Shown here piece by piece: positions 46,548-58,009 of a stretch of DNA of 64,000 nt. The DNA is from Pagrus major (Eukaryota; Chordata; Actinopteri; Spariformes; Sparidae). The notes beneath the pieces were generated by a model. That model made no database searches. It saw only the letters and a list, made by a program, of their open reading frames with translations, and was not told the DNA's origin. The DNA is taken from assembly GCF_040436345.1 (NCBI RefSeq), contig NC_133234.1:8308446-8372445 (forward strand), read 5' to 3'. How positions within the stretch are numbered: the first letter of the stretch is position 1; every line of letters begins with the position of its first letter. A program made the position numbers and the translations under genes.

Positions 46548-48324
46548 TTGTTGTAATCTCTTGAGTCTTCGGGGGATCCACCAGGCTCCTGGATCCACAC
46601 ACAGTTCATTGTTGCTCATAGTACGAAAGCTTTAGGGTTGAAAAGACAGGAAAGATTAAAAAATGACACATTTCTGCATTTCTAGTCACCTGCTCACTTC
46701 TGCCTGCCAAGTCAACCAGCCACCCCCACCAAATTAAACCAGCTCCGCTCACCTGGTCTCACAGCTGCTCCTGATCACCTGTTAACCCAGTATATATACC
46801 CCAGCCCCACTGATACTCTGTTCCTTGTTTCCATGTTTCCTTATTGCGCTTGTGTTTTTGCTAACCGGACTTTTATTTTTCCTATGTACCTGTCCACCAC
46901 GTGAGCTCTCATGAAATCATCACTAAGCTATCCTGCTGTCTCGCCTTTTCTTCTGCGTTTGGGTCCAACCCCTGTTGCTCACTTACCAGACGTTACACCA
47001 AGTGCCAAACGAGCTGCTCTATTTTGAGCAACCTGCAGCTTTTTCAGGTCGGATTTTGAAGCTGATGACCAGATTACAGGGTGGTATTCTAGATGAGACA
47101 GGATCAGACAATGAATGAGTGATTTGATTATTGTGGGATGGATGATTCCTCTTCCTATCTTAATGACTACATTATATATGTATTCAGACCAGGATAGTGA
47201 GCTATCAGGAGTTACACCCAGAAGTTTTAATGTGTTTACTTGTTTAATATTATTGGTGCCTATTGCCAGTTTTCTCAACCCACTCATATGCTGTATGTCT
47301 CTCAGGGCTTTAGCTGGAGAACCAGTTAAATCTTGGCCCGATATTGTGGCACTGTACGAAGTGATGTCATCAGCATACATTGATGTTTTTTGCGCACACT
47401 GGCAGGTCATTGGTGAAGATGGAGTATAACAAAGTTCCCAGGCAGCTGCCTTGTGGAATCCCACAGTCAGTGACAGTCCAGTATGACAAGCTGGTATTAA
47501 AAAAGATTTTCTCCCTAAGAGATCATTTTTGAACCATGAAATTACATTGGATGTAAAACCATAACAGTGTAACGTGCCAATAAGCAAGGTTGGTTCTATC
47601 AGGTTGAATGCTGCACTAAAATCCAACATTACAGCTCCCACTTGTTATCCATGCTTGTTAGCCAATATGACGTTGTTACCTCCTTTCAGGAGTTTGGTCT
47701 TCCTTGACAAAGCAATCAAATTATAATCACGTAATCCAACTGGGCTACTAGGGAGACAGTTTGAGAACAGTATTCCCAAGAGTTGTTTAAAACAAGGTCT
47801 AGACATGTAGAAGTAGCTATTTCCCCACTGCTACCAATCTTTATGCAAAGCATCACCTCCTGACTTAGCAAACAAACATTACCTAGCAAATAAGCTAGCC
47901 TAACTAAATTTCTTCCATCATAAGCCACATATTTAGCACACATACACTAAAGTGGTATTGATCTTCTCATCTAACTCTGAAAGAAATCCAAGAAGTGTCT
48001 TTCCCAGCATGTCAACTATCACTGTTGTGCCAAAGTTGCTTTCATTCATATTATTCTTTGTTGTCTGCTCATGATCAGCTGTGCCGGCTAGGTGACACCG
48101 CCTAACACACCATGAGATAATGGACACAAGATGCAGCTTTTGTGAATGTAATCTACTACCCTATACTTACACATAAGCATGTACACCACAACCCCAAATT
48201 GTGTTCTCCTTTTGTTCAAAGCAGGCAGTGACAGGTTCGTTGAAGATGCCTTTTGAGGCTGCCATACAGCAGTCGGGAGCAGGTCCTAGAGGTGCCTCCT
48301 GATTCACGATGAGCACAGGAATCA
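46548..48324 (-). pseudogene. Unit B' partial chemokine gene: exons 2 and 3 with full LINE fragment between
   Basis: Exon 2 is 48171-48324 (154 nt): APDCCMAASKGIFNEPVTAC, FEQKENTIWGCGVHAYV. Exon 3 is 46548-46629 (82 nt): IFRTMSNNELCVDPGAWWIP, RRLKRLQQ. The exon 3 donor is damaged: where other units read CAAGTAAGTCC this one reads CAAGTCC, a 4-nt loss. Exon 4 is absent: about 45 bp below exon 3, at about 46509, the sequence joins upstream-type DNA. No exon 1 occurs up to C3. It preserves the ancestral order exon 3 - LINE - exon 2 from which the A and B truncations can be derived. Confidence 0.65.
46680..47945 (-). mobile_element. Longest LINE fragment (endonuclease end, RT and 3' part), unit B'
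   Basis: A 220-codon open frame (46979-47641) runs from AVMLDFSAAFNLIEP through YADD to the thumb (SHLEYHPVIWSSASKSDLKK, then LQVAQNRAARLALG). The endonuclease scrap follows upstream in 47716-47943. This copy lacks the breaks found in A and B units and shows how their pieces once joined. It still lacks most of the endonuclease and the endonuclease-RT linker, so it cannot be active. Confidence 0.8.
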
Positions 48325-49702
48325 CTGCAATGCACAGAACAACAGTGAATACTATTATTAAATGTATGTATAGGAAAATATTCTTTCAGGACAGCTTTTT
48401 TATTAAGAGCAACAATCTGTTAAATGTTTGTAGGTTGATTCCACGCCAAAAGTTACATTTTTAGTATTTACAAAGAAATAGAAATTACTTAAATAGCACT
48501 TCTGATACAGATATAACCTGTTAATTAGTGAGTTGTACAGACATATGTGGAGTTTGCTGAACCAAACCTAACTAACAATCTTTTAAGGCAATTGTGGGAC
48601 CAGAACACCCACACCCAGTGCCTCGACAGAAAAACTTATCCTAGCCTACATCTGTTCTCACCAGTTAACTAGTACAGTGCTAAATCATAGGCTTGATATC
48701 GTAATATCACCAGCTACTCCAAAATGCAAAGAAATAAAAAAAACTTTCTTCATTATTATACAATACAAAATTAAATAAAATTTGCGGAATAAGAGATACA
48801 AATTTCTTTTCATCACTGATGAGTGTATTATTCAATTTCTATGCAATATATTTCAATAGATTCTCCTAATCATAATCAACGTATTTCCCTCCAAACTATT
48901 TCTTTAAATGGGCTCTATGTAACAATTTGTAGCACATAGTACATGTATTAATCACTTTCTTATTGCCCATATGTGAGTGTATTGCAACATGACATGAAAA
49001 ATGAGACCTTCCCAGCCTGTGGACGATACGTTAGAGTTATTTAAATGCTGCTGGACTGTCCCTTTGTAAGGTTTTCAGTTTTCAGTTTCCTTACTTTATG
49101 CAAATTCTCTCACATGCCTCCCTGCTAACATAAACTAACGACCAGCACAACACGGACGTATGACAGAGCCCCTTTAACTGCAACGTACAGGTGATTTAGA
49201 CTGGAACATGATTCTGAACCAGCTTTGCATCATTACCATGTTGGCAGTATCATGCAAATGAAACTACTTTGCCTTCACCCAGAACCCTCCACTCTTTTGC
49301 CAGCAAAAATCCTCCAAAAAAAAGGCAAAACGCATCATCTGGAGGAATTTATGACTGTTGTAAGTGCTGTTATGGTTAACCAATTATTTTTTAAGTATCT
49401 TTTCTCCCTATGGGGATTTAAAAAAAATGTCTGTAGCTGGATGTATTGTCTTCAGTACTTGTGTGATGGGATGAAGTCACTGAGAGACACATTAATCGAA
49501 AGCAAACTAGCAGATCGAGGCAGCGGCTCCCGCGTGCCGCTGAGATAAAATTAGTCAATGGAGTCTGGCAGCTTTTAAGAAAGCAATATAATGGTTTCAG
49601 TTCCCCATCAGAAGGGTGTAATGGCTGAGTAAAGCAGTGACAATATTCTAAATAAAGTGTACACTTAAGCTGATTTTGATTTGATTAATTACACAAATTG
49701 AA

Positions 49703-50426
49703 GTTAAACATCTAAGACTTTCCGTGCTCAGAAAAGGCTTATTATGCTCACATTTTTAGCAGAAATATATATTAAAATCTGTGTAAGTGAGCACTTCTTT
49801 ATAAGTTAATCCATCCATGTAGCATATAAAGATTCTGACTGAACAACACGATTATTATAATGTCCAAAATTGAATTAAATATTCATTTGACTACCATACG
49901 CCATAACTGTCTCAACTGTTGTTTCTGAGAATTTGGCGGTACATCCAACTGGCCTCACATCCGGCTTCTTCACTTGCAAGATTGTCTGAGACAAGCCACC
50001 CAGAGAGCTGTAGCAACAGTTGGATTGCAACACTAAAGAATACATGCACGACTGGCTCAGGCGAAGCCCATCTGCATCATCCTCACCAGGGTCTTGACTT
50101 GACTGCTGTTCATTACTGGAACCGACTTGAGTGGGCAAACGCTCACCTTGAAGGCGTCGGGCTCTTTGGAGAAGCATTCGCTTGTCAGAGGAATCCTGGT
50201 TTTCACTGTACCAGGCTGACAGCAGATACCATGAAGAGATCCAGAGGCCCATTGGTCTGCATTTCATCCTCCGTCATCAGCTTGTGTTGCATTATTATGC
50301 ACGGCCCCATGTAACAAGGATCCCCAACCCCCGGACCAGCCTTTTATTGTGACCAGTCCGAAGCCCACCTGTGTAATAATCATGCTGTTCAATCAGCATC
50401 TTGATATGCCACACTGTAGGCTTGCA
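49703..50426 (+). mobile_element. Tc1/mariner-like relic, unit B'/C3 boundary
   Basis: Third counterpart of 5211-5932. Together with the MITE and exon 2 it shows that the right side of the inserted unit is ordinary B sequence. Confidence 0.72.
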
Positions 50427-50850
50427 TCATCATCTGCTTTTGATTTGCCCAAAACAAAACAATAACATACTGAGCACTCCTTTTTGGACTGTATTACCCT
50501 TTTTATTTTGTATATGATTATGTCATATGATCTTCTTAATAATTTAAATTTAGTGAATTTAAAATGACCAAAGGTTTTCAGATGACAGTGATATAGCTGC
50601 AATGATTCGTTTTTTTTCACTTACTGTAAATACATATACAATACAGAGACAACAGTGGTCAAAACTCTTTATTAGGTTAGAAGACAGTAAAAATCCATAC
50701 AAAGATATTATTACCATATCTAAATGAACCTATAAGCAGAGAAAGTTGATAATTTGCTCTAAATTATTAGAAAACAAGAGGAAAACAGTGTCAAGATTTC
50801 TGCGTAGAAGGTTGTGATGCATTATCTTCAGTGTGGCTGTTGAACACCCG

Positions 50851-52886
50851 TCAGAGGATTTGGCACTGTATTCCTCTCTGGGGGAGAAGAATTTAAGGTG
50901 AAAGTCCCATATTGTAGGAATAAAAATGTTTATTTATGCTGTATCTGATTTGAAGTCAAAAGCTTGAGTTCCTAAATACTTACTAAGAAGTGAGATAAAC
51001 AAAACTCCCAACAGACTGTATTACCACATAAACTCATCAAGAGCATTTCTTAGAGAGAACTGATAGAAATTATGGAAGAAAAAACAAAATATAAAAATGA
51101 AAACAAATATTGTGATATCATGAACAGGTTGTGAAATTGGACTTACTTGCTCTAATCTCTTGAGTCTTCGGGTGATCCACCAGGCTCCTGGGTCCACACA
51201 CAGTTCATTGTTGTTCTCAGTGTGAAAGCTTTAGGGTTGAAAAGACAGGAAAGAGTAAAAAAATCAAGTAAAACAAAAACAGTATGTAGGACTATAGCAA
51301 GAACAGAAAAGAAAAAAAATGTATCAAATATGATCAATGTGCCTTAAACAAAAATATCTACAGTAACAAAATGGTGAATTTAGGCCTGTGAAAGTAGATG
51401 TCACAAATGTCTGTGCTAATTTAAGGATCCCCATTAGAAGCACATGGATGTGACTCTTGTCTTCCTGGGGTCCCGAACATGAAAATACAATATTGACATG
51501 CAATTACAAAGTACAAAGTATTTAAACATCACAGCTCCCACTTGTTATCCATGCTTGTTAGCCAATATGACGTTGTTACCTCCTTTCAGGATTTTGGTCT
51601 TTCTCGACAAAGCAACCTAATCATGATCAAGTAATCCAACTGGGCTACTAGGGAGACCAGAACAGTGTTCCCAAGAGTTGTTGAAAAAAAGGTCTAGACA
51701 TGTACGAGAAGTAGCTATTTCCCCACTGCTACCAATCTTCATGAGAAGCGTCACCTCCAGACTTAGCAAACAAACATTACCTAGCAAATAAGCTAGCCCA
51801 GCTAAATTTCTTCCATCATAAGCCACACATTTAGCACACATACACTAAAGTGGTATTGATCTTCTCATCTAACTCTCTGAAAGATAGCCAGTAAGTGTAT
51901 ATTTGAGCATGTCACACGGCCATAGTGGTGCCAAAGTTTCTCTTTCGTTCATGTTATTCTTTGTTGTCTGCTCATGATCAGCTGTGTCGGCTAGGTGACG
52001 CCGCCTAACACACCATGAGATAATGGACACAAGATGAAGCTTTTGTGAGTGTAATCTACTACCCTATACTTACATATAAGCATGTACTCCACAACCCCGA
52101 ATTGTGTTCTGCTTTTGTTCAAAGCAGGCGGTGACAGGTTCGTTAAAGACGCCCTTTGAGGCTGCCATACAGCAGGTGGCAGCAGGTCCTGGGAGTCCTT
52201 GCGCGACCTTGTTAGAAATCACTGCAATGCACAGAACAACAGCCATACTATTATAAAGTCTAGGAATAGGAAAATATTCTTTCATGACAGCTTTTTATTA
52301 AGAGCGAAAATCTGTTAAGTGTTGCTAGTTTGATTCCCTGCCAAAGTTAAATTTTAGTATTTATGAAGAAAAACAAACAAACAAAACGTGAGAGTAGTTT
52401 TGATCTTCTCATATAACTCTCAGCAATAAAGTGAATAAACATATTTCCCAAAATGCTGAACAAACCTTTACTGACAATCTTTTAAAGCAATTGTGGGAGC
52501 AGAACACCCACACCCAGTGCCTCGACAGAAAAACTTAGCCTAGCCTACATCTGTTCTCATCTGTTAACTAGTACAGTGTGAAATCATAGGCTTGATATCG
52601 TAATATCACAGACTACTCTGAAATGCAAAGGAATAAAAAACTTTCTAAAATTTGCTTTTCCTAAAATATTAACTCTTCAGAATAAGAGATACAACTTTCT
52701 TTTCATCACTGATGAGTGTATTATTCAATTTCTATACAATACAATTCAATAGATTCTCCTAATCATTTAAATTACACATCAAGGACTCTAAAAGTCATTA
52801 GTAGTCATTAACACACCTTGTGCATGGAGGAAAGGCAGCATGGTTAAACACAAAAGTGCTGGTCCACAGCGAATGGAGAAATGCAT
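50851..52886 (-). CDS. CC chemokine, six-cysteine type (unit C3), 4 exons, 108 aa
   Basis: Exons 52817-52886, 52074-52221 (148 nt), 51147-51228 (82 nt) and 50851-50877; 327 nt, open. The signal peptide is MHFSIRCGPALLC...HAQ. The pre-CC segment is ISNKVAQGLPGPAAT, then CCMAASKGVFNEPVTAC and FEQKQNTIRGCGVHAY. Exon 3 is not C-type: it reads IFHTENNNELCVDPGAWW, as in the exon-2-less A units, followed by the ITRRLKRLEQ of E2. Exon 4 (RGIQCQIL) is C-type again. It is therefore a mosaic gene that is still fully open. AATAAA is at 50668-50673; TATA is at 53000-53005. Confidence 0.85.
51535..51845 (-). mobile_element. LINE endonuclease scrap in intron 2 of C3
   Basis: CLDLFFNNSWEHCSG and SSPVGLLDHD are legible in frame 51617-51841. 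Confidence 0.6.
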
Positions 52887-52954
52887 CCTGGGTCCCAATA
52901 TGACAGTGAGTGAATAATAATTAGCGTTATTCTGAACACACTGGTCCAACCCTT

Positions 52955-53055
52955 GGCGTAAACAGTGATGCTCTGTCTTGCAAGAAGAAACCTCCTTGGT
53001 ATAAATGAGGTGAAAGAGTGCACTGTCACTCCAAAGAAAGAGGAACAAGAGTGTG
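52955..53055 (-). promoter_or_regulatory. C3 core promoter
   Basis: TATA-like box 53000-53005 and ETS-like motif at about 53035-53048. The motif context is ccaaagaaag rather than ccagagaaag. Confidence 0.47.
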
Positions 53056-55327
53056 TGAGTCACTGAGAGACACTGGGCAATGATCCCAAAGGTCACAAAG
53101 CGATCACCAGGATCGTTTTTTTTTTTTTTTTTTTACAAATTTCTGCTCAGAATAATAATAATATATAAGGGGATAAGTTGCATTTATATTTTTATAGAGT
53201 ATATGTTTTGCTGATGCCCGTTAGCTTCCTTCTGCTTTTATTTCTGCTGCTTCTCCAAACTGGGGGCGTGCTGACTGCCATCTATTGTAGGCGTTACATT
53301 GACCATGGATAAGTACCTGATATGACCCCACTTCAAAAACCCAACTAACCTCTTAAGCAACAGGTGAATCATATATTTTCGTAAAATGTATAACTGTTAA
53401 TCTCTCACACTGCAGACACTTGTAAACTCATTAAAGAGTAAAATATCAACTGAAATGTAAATGTCACTTTGGGTCAAAAGGTAATGACAGGTAATTAGTG
53501 TGTAATGAGCTGTTAGTTAATGCTTATCACTGTATCAACTAATATTAATGGCATATATTGTTAACAGTTAATTAACTCTGTACAGTATCTGGTTATTGTG
53601 TATAGTAAAGAGCCTTTTTCTAGACTCTCACTGGTAAACACTTGCAGTAAACAGTGATGCTCTGACTTGCAAGAAGAAACTTCCTTGGTTACAAACGAGG
53701 TGAGTTTGAAGGGTCAAACACACACTCACTCCAGAGAAAGAGGAACAACACAAACACTTTTTTTGATTGTGGCTACCCAATTATTTTGTGATGTTTTCTC
53801 CCTATAAGGATAAAAAATATAACTGAAGGTAGATATATTGTCTTCAGTAATTGCGCGATGTGTTGAAGTCACTGAAAGAAACTGTTTTGGTTTGGATTTA
53901 CCAAAGTCACACAATCACACAAACAAACAGGTCAAGGCCGCGGCAGAGCAGCAACTCCAATGTCCGGCTGAGATAAAATTATTGTTTTTGTCAAAGGAGT
54001 CTTGTGGCCTGAAAACAGCTGACATAATGTCTTCAGTTCCACGTTCAGAAAGGTCTGAAGGCAAGATAAAAGAGTGAACATGTCTCACACCTTTTGTGTA
54101 AGAAAAAACAAAAGTCTTGAAGTCATGAAAAGTATTGCGTTTATATTTTTGTTGAGCACATTGCTTCGGCTCCGACACCAGTACTCTGACTGTTTCTACA
54201 AACTGGGTGGGTGCCGACTGCTATCAACTGTAGGTGATACATTGACTGTAGATATGACCCCACTTCAAAAAACCTGAACTAACCCTTGAGGCAAATGGTG
54301 TTTTAAATGTATAGCTGAGGAATACCTGATTCTCTCACACTGCAGTAAACTCATTAAAGAGTAAAATATTAACTGAAATGTAAATGTCACTCGAGGTCAA
54401 AAACAGCAAAGAAGGATGACAGAGAGCAGAGACCTAAGAGCCCAACACCCAAACCCACAAAGGTCTAGATGGGCCGGCTCGCCACAAATATTATGAAGGT
54501 GAAGCCGCCAAGGTAAACAGCATTTTTATTCACATTACTTTTTTTTATGTTGGCATTACATGTATGGAGGAACATCACAACATGTTAGGTGTATTTAACA
54601 CAATTACAGGTAACAGACAAACAGTCAGGCACAGCACAGAACTGTTTTCAGTTTTGTGAGTAGATTATTTGTAGTGCAGTTTTTGCTGCTTTTTCTCAAA
54701 TATCTTAAAATAATAGTGCAAGATTATGACATGGTGTCAGACCCTACTACTGAGATAAAAATAAATTACTCTATTTGTCAATGGAGTCTGGTGGCTTTGA
54801 AGAAAGCAGCATAAAGGCTTCAGTTCCCTGCCAGAAAGGCCTGACTGCAAGGTAAAATAAGTGAAAATATTAGAAATAGTCACTTTAACTGATGGCTGAG
54901 ATTTACTCAACAAAAACACTTTTTTGCTCCCATTTCTCATTCAACCCAATATTCAAATGACGTGATCCGGCCCACACCAGACAGACTGGCCCAAATTCAG
55001 AATTGGGCCAGTTCTGATTTATTGGGTTCGCTCTTGGCTGATGTGGTCATGTTATGGCTCAGATTTGGAAAATAGGAGTGGAGCCACCCAAATACCATCA
55101 TTCCATGAGGTATGTGTATGTGTGTATGTGCTATTTCATTCAGTATTTTCTTCACTGTGAATACATTATCAGCACAGAGAAAACAATGATCAAAACTCTT
55201 TATTAGTTTAGAAGACAGTAACGATTCATGCAAAGATATTATTGACATATCTAACATGTTTGGCATGCCAACATTTCTGCGTAGAAGGTCCTGATGCATT
55301 ATCTTCAGTGTGGCTGTTAAACACCCG

Positions 55328-56952
55328 TTAGACGATTTGGCAACGTATTCCTCTCTGGGGGAGAAGAATTTTAGTTAAAAGTCCCATATTGTAGGAATTA
55401 AAATGTCTTTATTTGTGCTGTATCTGATTTGAAGTCAAAACCTGGACTTACTTCCTCTAATCTGTTGAGTCTTTGGGGGATCCACCAGGCTCCTGGGTCC
55501 ACACACCAATCCTTTGTCTCAGTGCGAAAGCTTCAGGGTTGAAAAGACAGGAAAGAGTAAAAAACAAGCAAAATAAAAAAAGTATGTAGGCCTATAGCAA
55601 GAACAGAAAAAAGAAAGAAATGATCAAATATGATCAATATGACTTAAACAAATATCTACAGTAGCAAAATGGTGAATTTAGGCGCACAAAGTAGATGATA
55701 CAGATGTTTATGTTTATTTAAGGATCCCCATCAGAAGCACATGGATGAGCACATTTAGCAAACGTACAAGAAAGTGGTATTGATCTTCTCATCTAACTCT
55801 GAAAGAAAGCCAATAAGTGTCTTTCCCAGCATGTCAAACTATCACTGTTGTGCCAAAGTTTCTCTTTCGCTCATATTATTCTTTGTTGTCTGCTCATGAT
55901 CAGCTGTGTCGGCTAGGTGACACCGCCTAACACACCGTGAGATAATGGACACAAGATGAAGCTTGTGTGAATGTAATCTACTACCCTATACTTACATATA
56001 AGCATGTATTTTACAGCCTGGAAATGTGTTGTCCTTTTGTTCAAAGCAGGCAGTGACAGGTTTGTTAATGGTGCCTTTTGAGACTTCCACACAGCAGGGG
56101 GGACCAGGTATTGGGATTCTGCCCAGACTCCTGGAAACCTGAGGGACCACTGCAATGCACAGAACAACAGAGAATACTATTATTAAGTCTAGGAATAGGA
56201 ACAAATTCTTTCGGGACAGCTTTATTTTTAAGAGTAAAAATCTGTTAAATGTTGCTAGTTTGATTGAATTTGAAGTTAAATTTGAGTATTTACGAAGAAA
56301 AACAAAGAGAAGGCTTAAATAGCACTTCTGATACAGATATAACCTGTTAATAAGTGAGTTGTACAGACATGAGAGTGGTTTTGATCTTCTCATATAACTC
56401 TCAGCAATAAGTGAATCAACATATTTCCCAAAATGCTGAACAAACCCTAACTAACAATCTTTTAAAGCAATTGTGGGAGCAGAACATCCACACCCAGTAC
56501 CTCGACAGAAAAACTTAGCCTAGCCTACATCTGTTCTCACCCGTTAACTAGTACAGTGCAGCTGAAAGCCTTTAGAAGACCAAATATCCTACAGCAGCAT
56601 CAGATCTTCATTTGCCTCAAAGGTCATAGGTTAAATATCGTAATATCACAAGCTACTCCAAAATGCAAAGAAATATAAAAGCTTAGTCCATTATTATACA
56701 ATACAAAATTAAACTAACTTCCTGTTCCTAAAATATTAACTTTTCGGAATAAGAGATACAACTTTGTTTTCATTGCTGATGAGTGTATTATTCAATTTCT
56801 ATACAAAACAATTCAATAGATTCTCCTAATCATTTAAGTTACACATCAAGGACTCTAAAAGTCATATTAGTCATTAACACACCTTGTGCATGGAGGAAAG
56901 GCAGCATGGTCAAACACAAAAGTGTCGGGCCACAGCGAATGGAGAAAGGCAT
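55328..56952 (-). CDS. CC chemokine, six-cysteine type (unit D3), 4 exons, 109 aa
   Basis: Exons 56883-56952, 55996-56149, 55452-55530 and 55328-55354. The pre-CC segment is VVPQVSRSLGRIPIPGPP, with three changes from D2. The core is KGTINKPVTAC, FEQKDNTFPGCKIHAY, so the conserved Arg-Val after the third Cys is Lys-Ile here. Exon 3 is DWCVDPGAWWIPQRLNRLEE and the terminus RGIRCQIV ends in TAA instead of TGA. AATAAA is at 55199-55204, TATA at 57066-57071. D3 is visibly more diverged from D1 and D2 than those are from each other. Confidence 0.85.
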
Positions 56953-57019
56953 CCTGGGTCCAAATATGACAGTGAGTGAATAATTTATACCGTTATTCTG
57001 AACACACTGGTCCAACCCT

Positions 57020-57120
57020 TGGCGTAAACAGTGATGCTCTGTCTTGCAAGAAGAAACCTCCTTGGTATAAATGAGGTGAAAGAGTGCACTGTCACTCCAG
57101 AGAAAGAGGAACAAGAGTGT
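57020..57120 (-). promoter_or_regulatory. D3 core promoter
   Basis: TATA-like box 57066-57071, ETS-like motif at about 57102-57114. The spacer is the short C-type form, unlike D1 and D2. Confidence 0.47.
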
Positions 57121-57229
57121 GTGATGTGTTGAAATCACTGAGAGACACATTCATCGAAGTCACTGAATAACACAAACAAACTAACAGATCGAGGCTCCTG
57201 TGTCTGGTGGGTATGAATTTGACAGGTGG

Positions 57230-57605
57230 TCAATTCATACATATTGCACCATTTAAAATGACAATGAGTTTTTTTAGGTGGCTAAAATACACTCAAAAAA
57301 ATATAGACACAACCAGTTTGTACTGCAGATATTGTGTATGGTCTTGTGTTGGCGAGTGGTTTGCTAATTTCAATGTTGATGATGGGCATAACAGGGTGCC
57401 CATGGTGGTCATCAGGTTATGTTACAGGCAGGCAGAAGCTATGGAGAACAAACACAGGAGCATCTTATTGATGTCAGTGTGAATTCACAGATGAGGCCCA
57501 TTGTCATGCATTTCATCCGCCACCATCACCTCATGTTGCATCATAATGCACGGCCCCATGTCGCAATTATACCAAAGGTCCTAAGGTGTTCACCAACATC
57601 GAGTT
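57230..57605 (+). mobile_element. Tc1/mariner-like transposase relic, unit D3
   Basis: Counterpart of 13840-14215; LMLHHNARPHVA is preserved, and a 2-nt insertion near 57308 changes the upstream frame. Confidence 0.72.
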
Positions 57606-57980
57606 TGACAAATTTCTTCTGCTTTTACTTCTGCTTCTCCAAACTGGGGGCGTGCTGACTGCAATCTACTGTAGGCGTTACATTGACCATGGATAAGTAC
57701 CTGATTTAACCCCACTTTAAAAGACCCGAACTAACCCTTTAAGCAACAGGTGAATCATTTATTTTCAGAAAATGTATAACTGATAATCTCTCACACTGCA
57801 GTATCTGGTTATTGTGAATAATTAAGAGCCTTATTCTAGACTCTCACTGGTAAACACTTGCAGTAAACAGTGATGCTCTGACTTGCAAGAAGAAACTTCC
57901 TTGGTTACAAATGAGGTGAGCTTGAAGGGACAAACACACACTCATTCCAGAGAAAGAGGAACAAGACAAACACTTTTTTT

Positions 57981-58009
57981 GGGGGGGGTGGGGGTGGGGG
58001 GGGGGGGGG
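57981..58009. repeat. Poly-G tract
   Basis: A nearly pure G run with two single T interruptions, in the D3 second promoter region. The D1 and D2 equivalents read attttttgggtgactac, so the tract is a private expansion of a ttttttggg seed or a sequencing/assembly artefact. Confidence 0.85.

Larger units (their letters stand above)
44557..48593. repeat. Extra array unit B' inserted within unit B3
   Basis: Unit B3 runs normally through exon 2 and intron 1 to the sequence cttttaaggcaatt ending at 44556. It then jumps to sequence that in other units lies upstream of exon 1 (ctgctcagaat). After about 4,037 bp the same cttttaaggcaatt recurs, ending at 48593, and normal B sequence resumes. The inserted unit has upstream-type sequence (44557-46500), then exon 3, a LINE fragment unbroken through EN and RT, and exon 2. 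Parts of 44565-44650 and 45010-45340 have no close match elsewhere in the window, so the source unit probably lies outside it. Confidence 0.75.
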
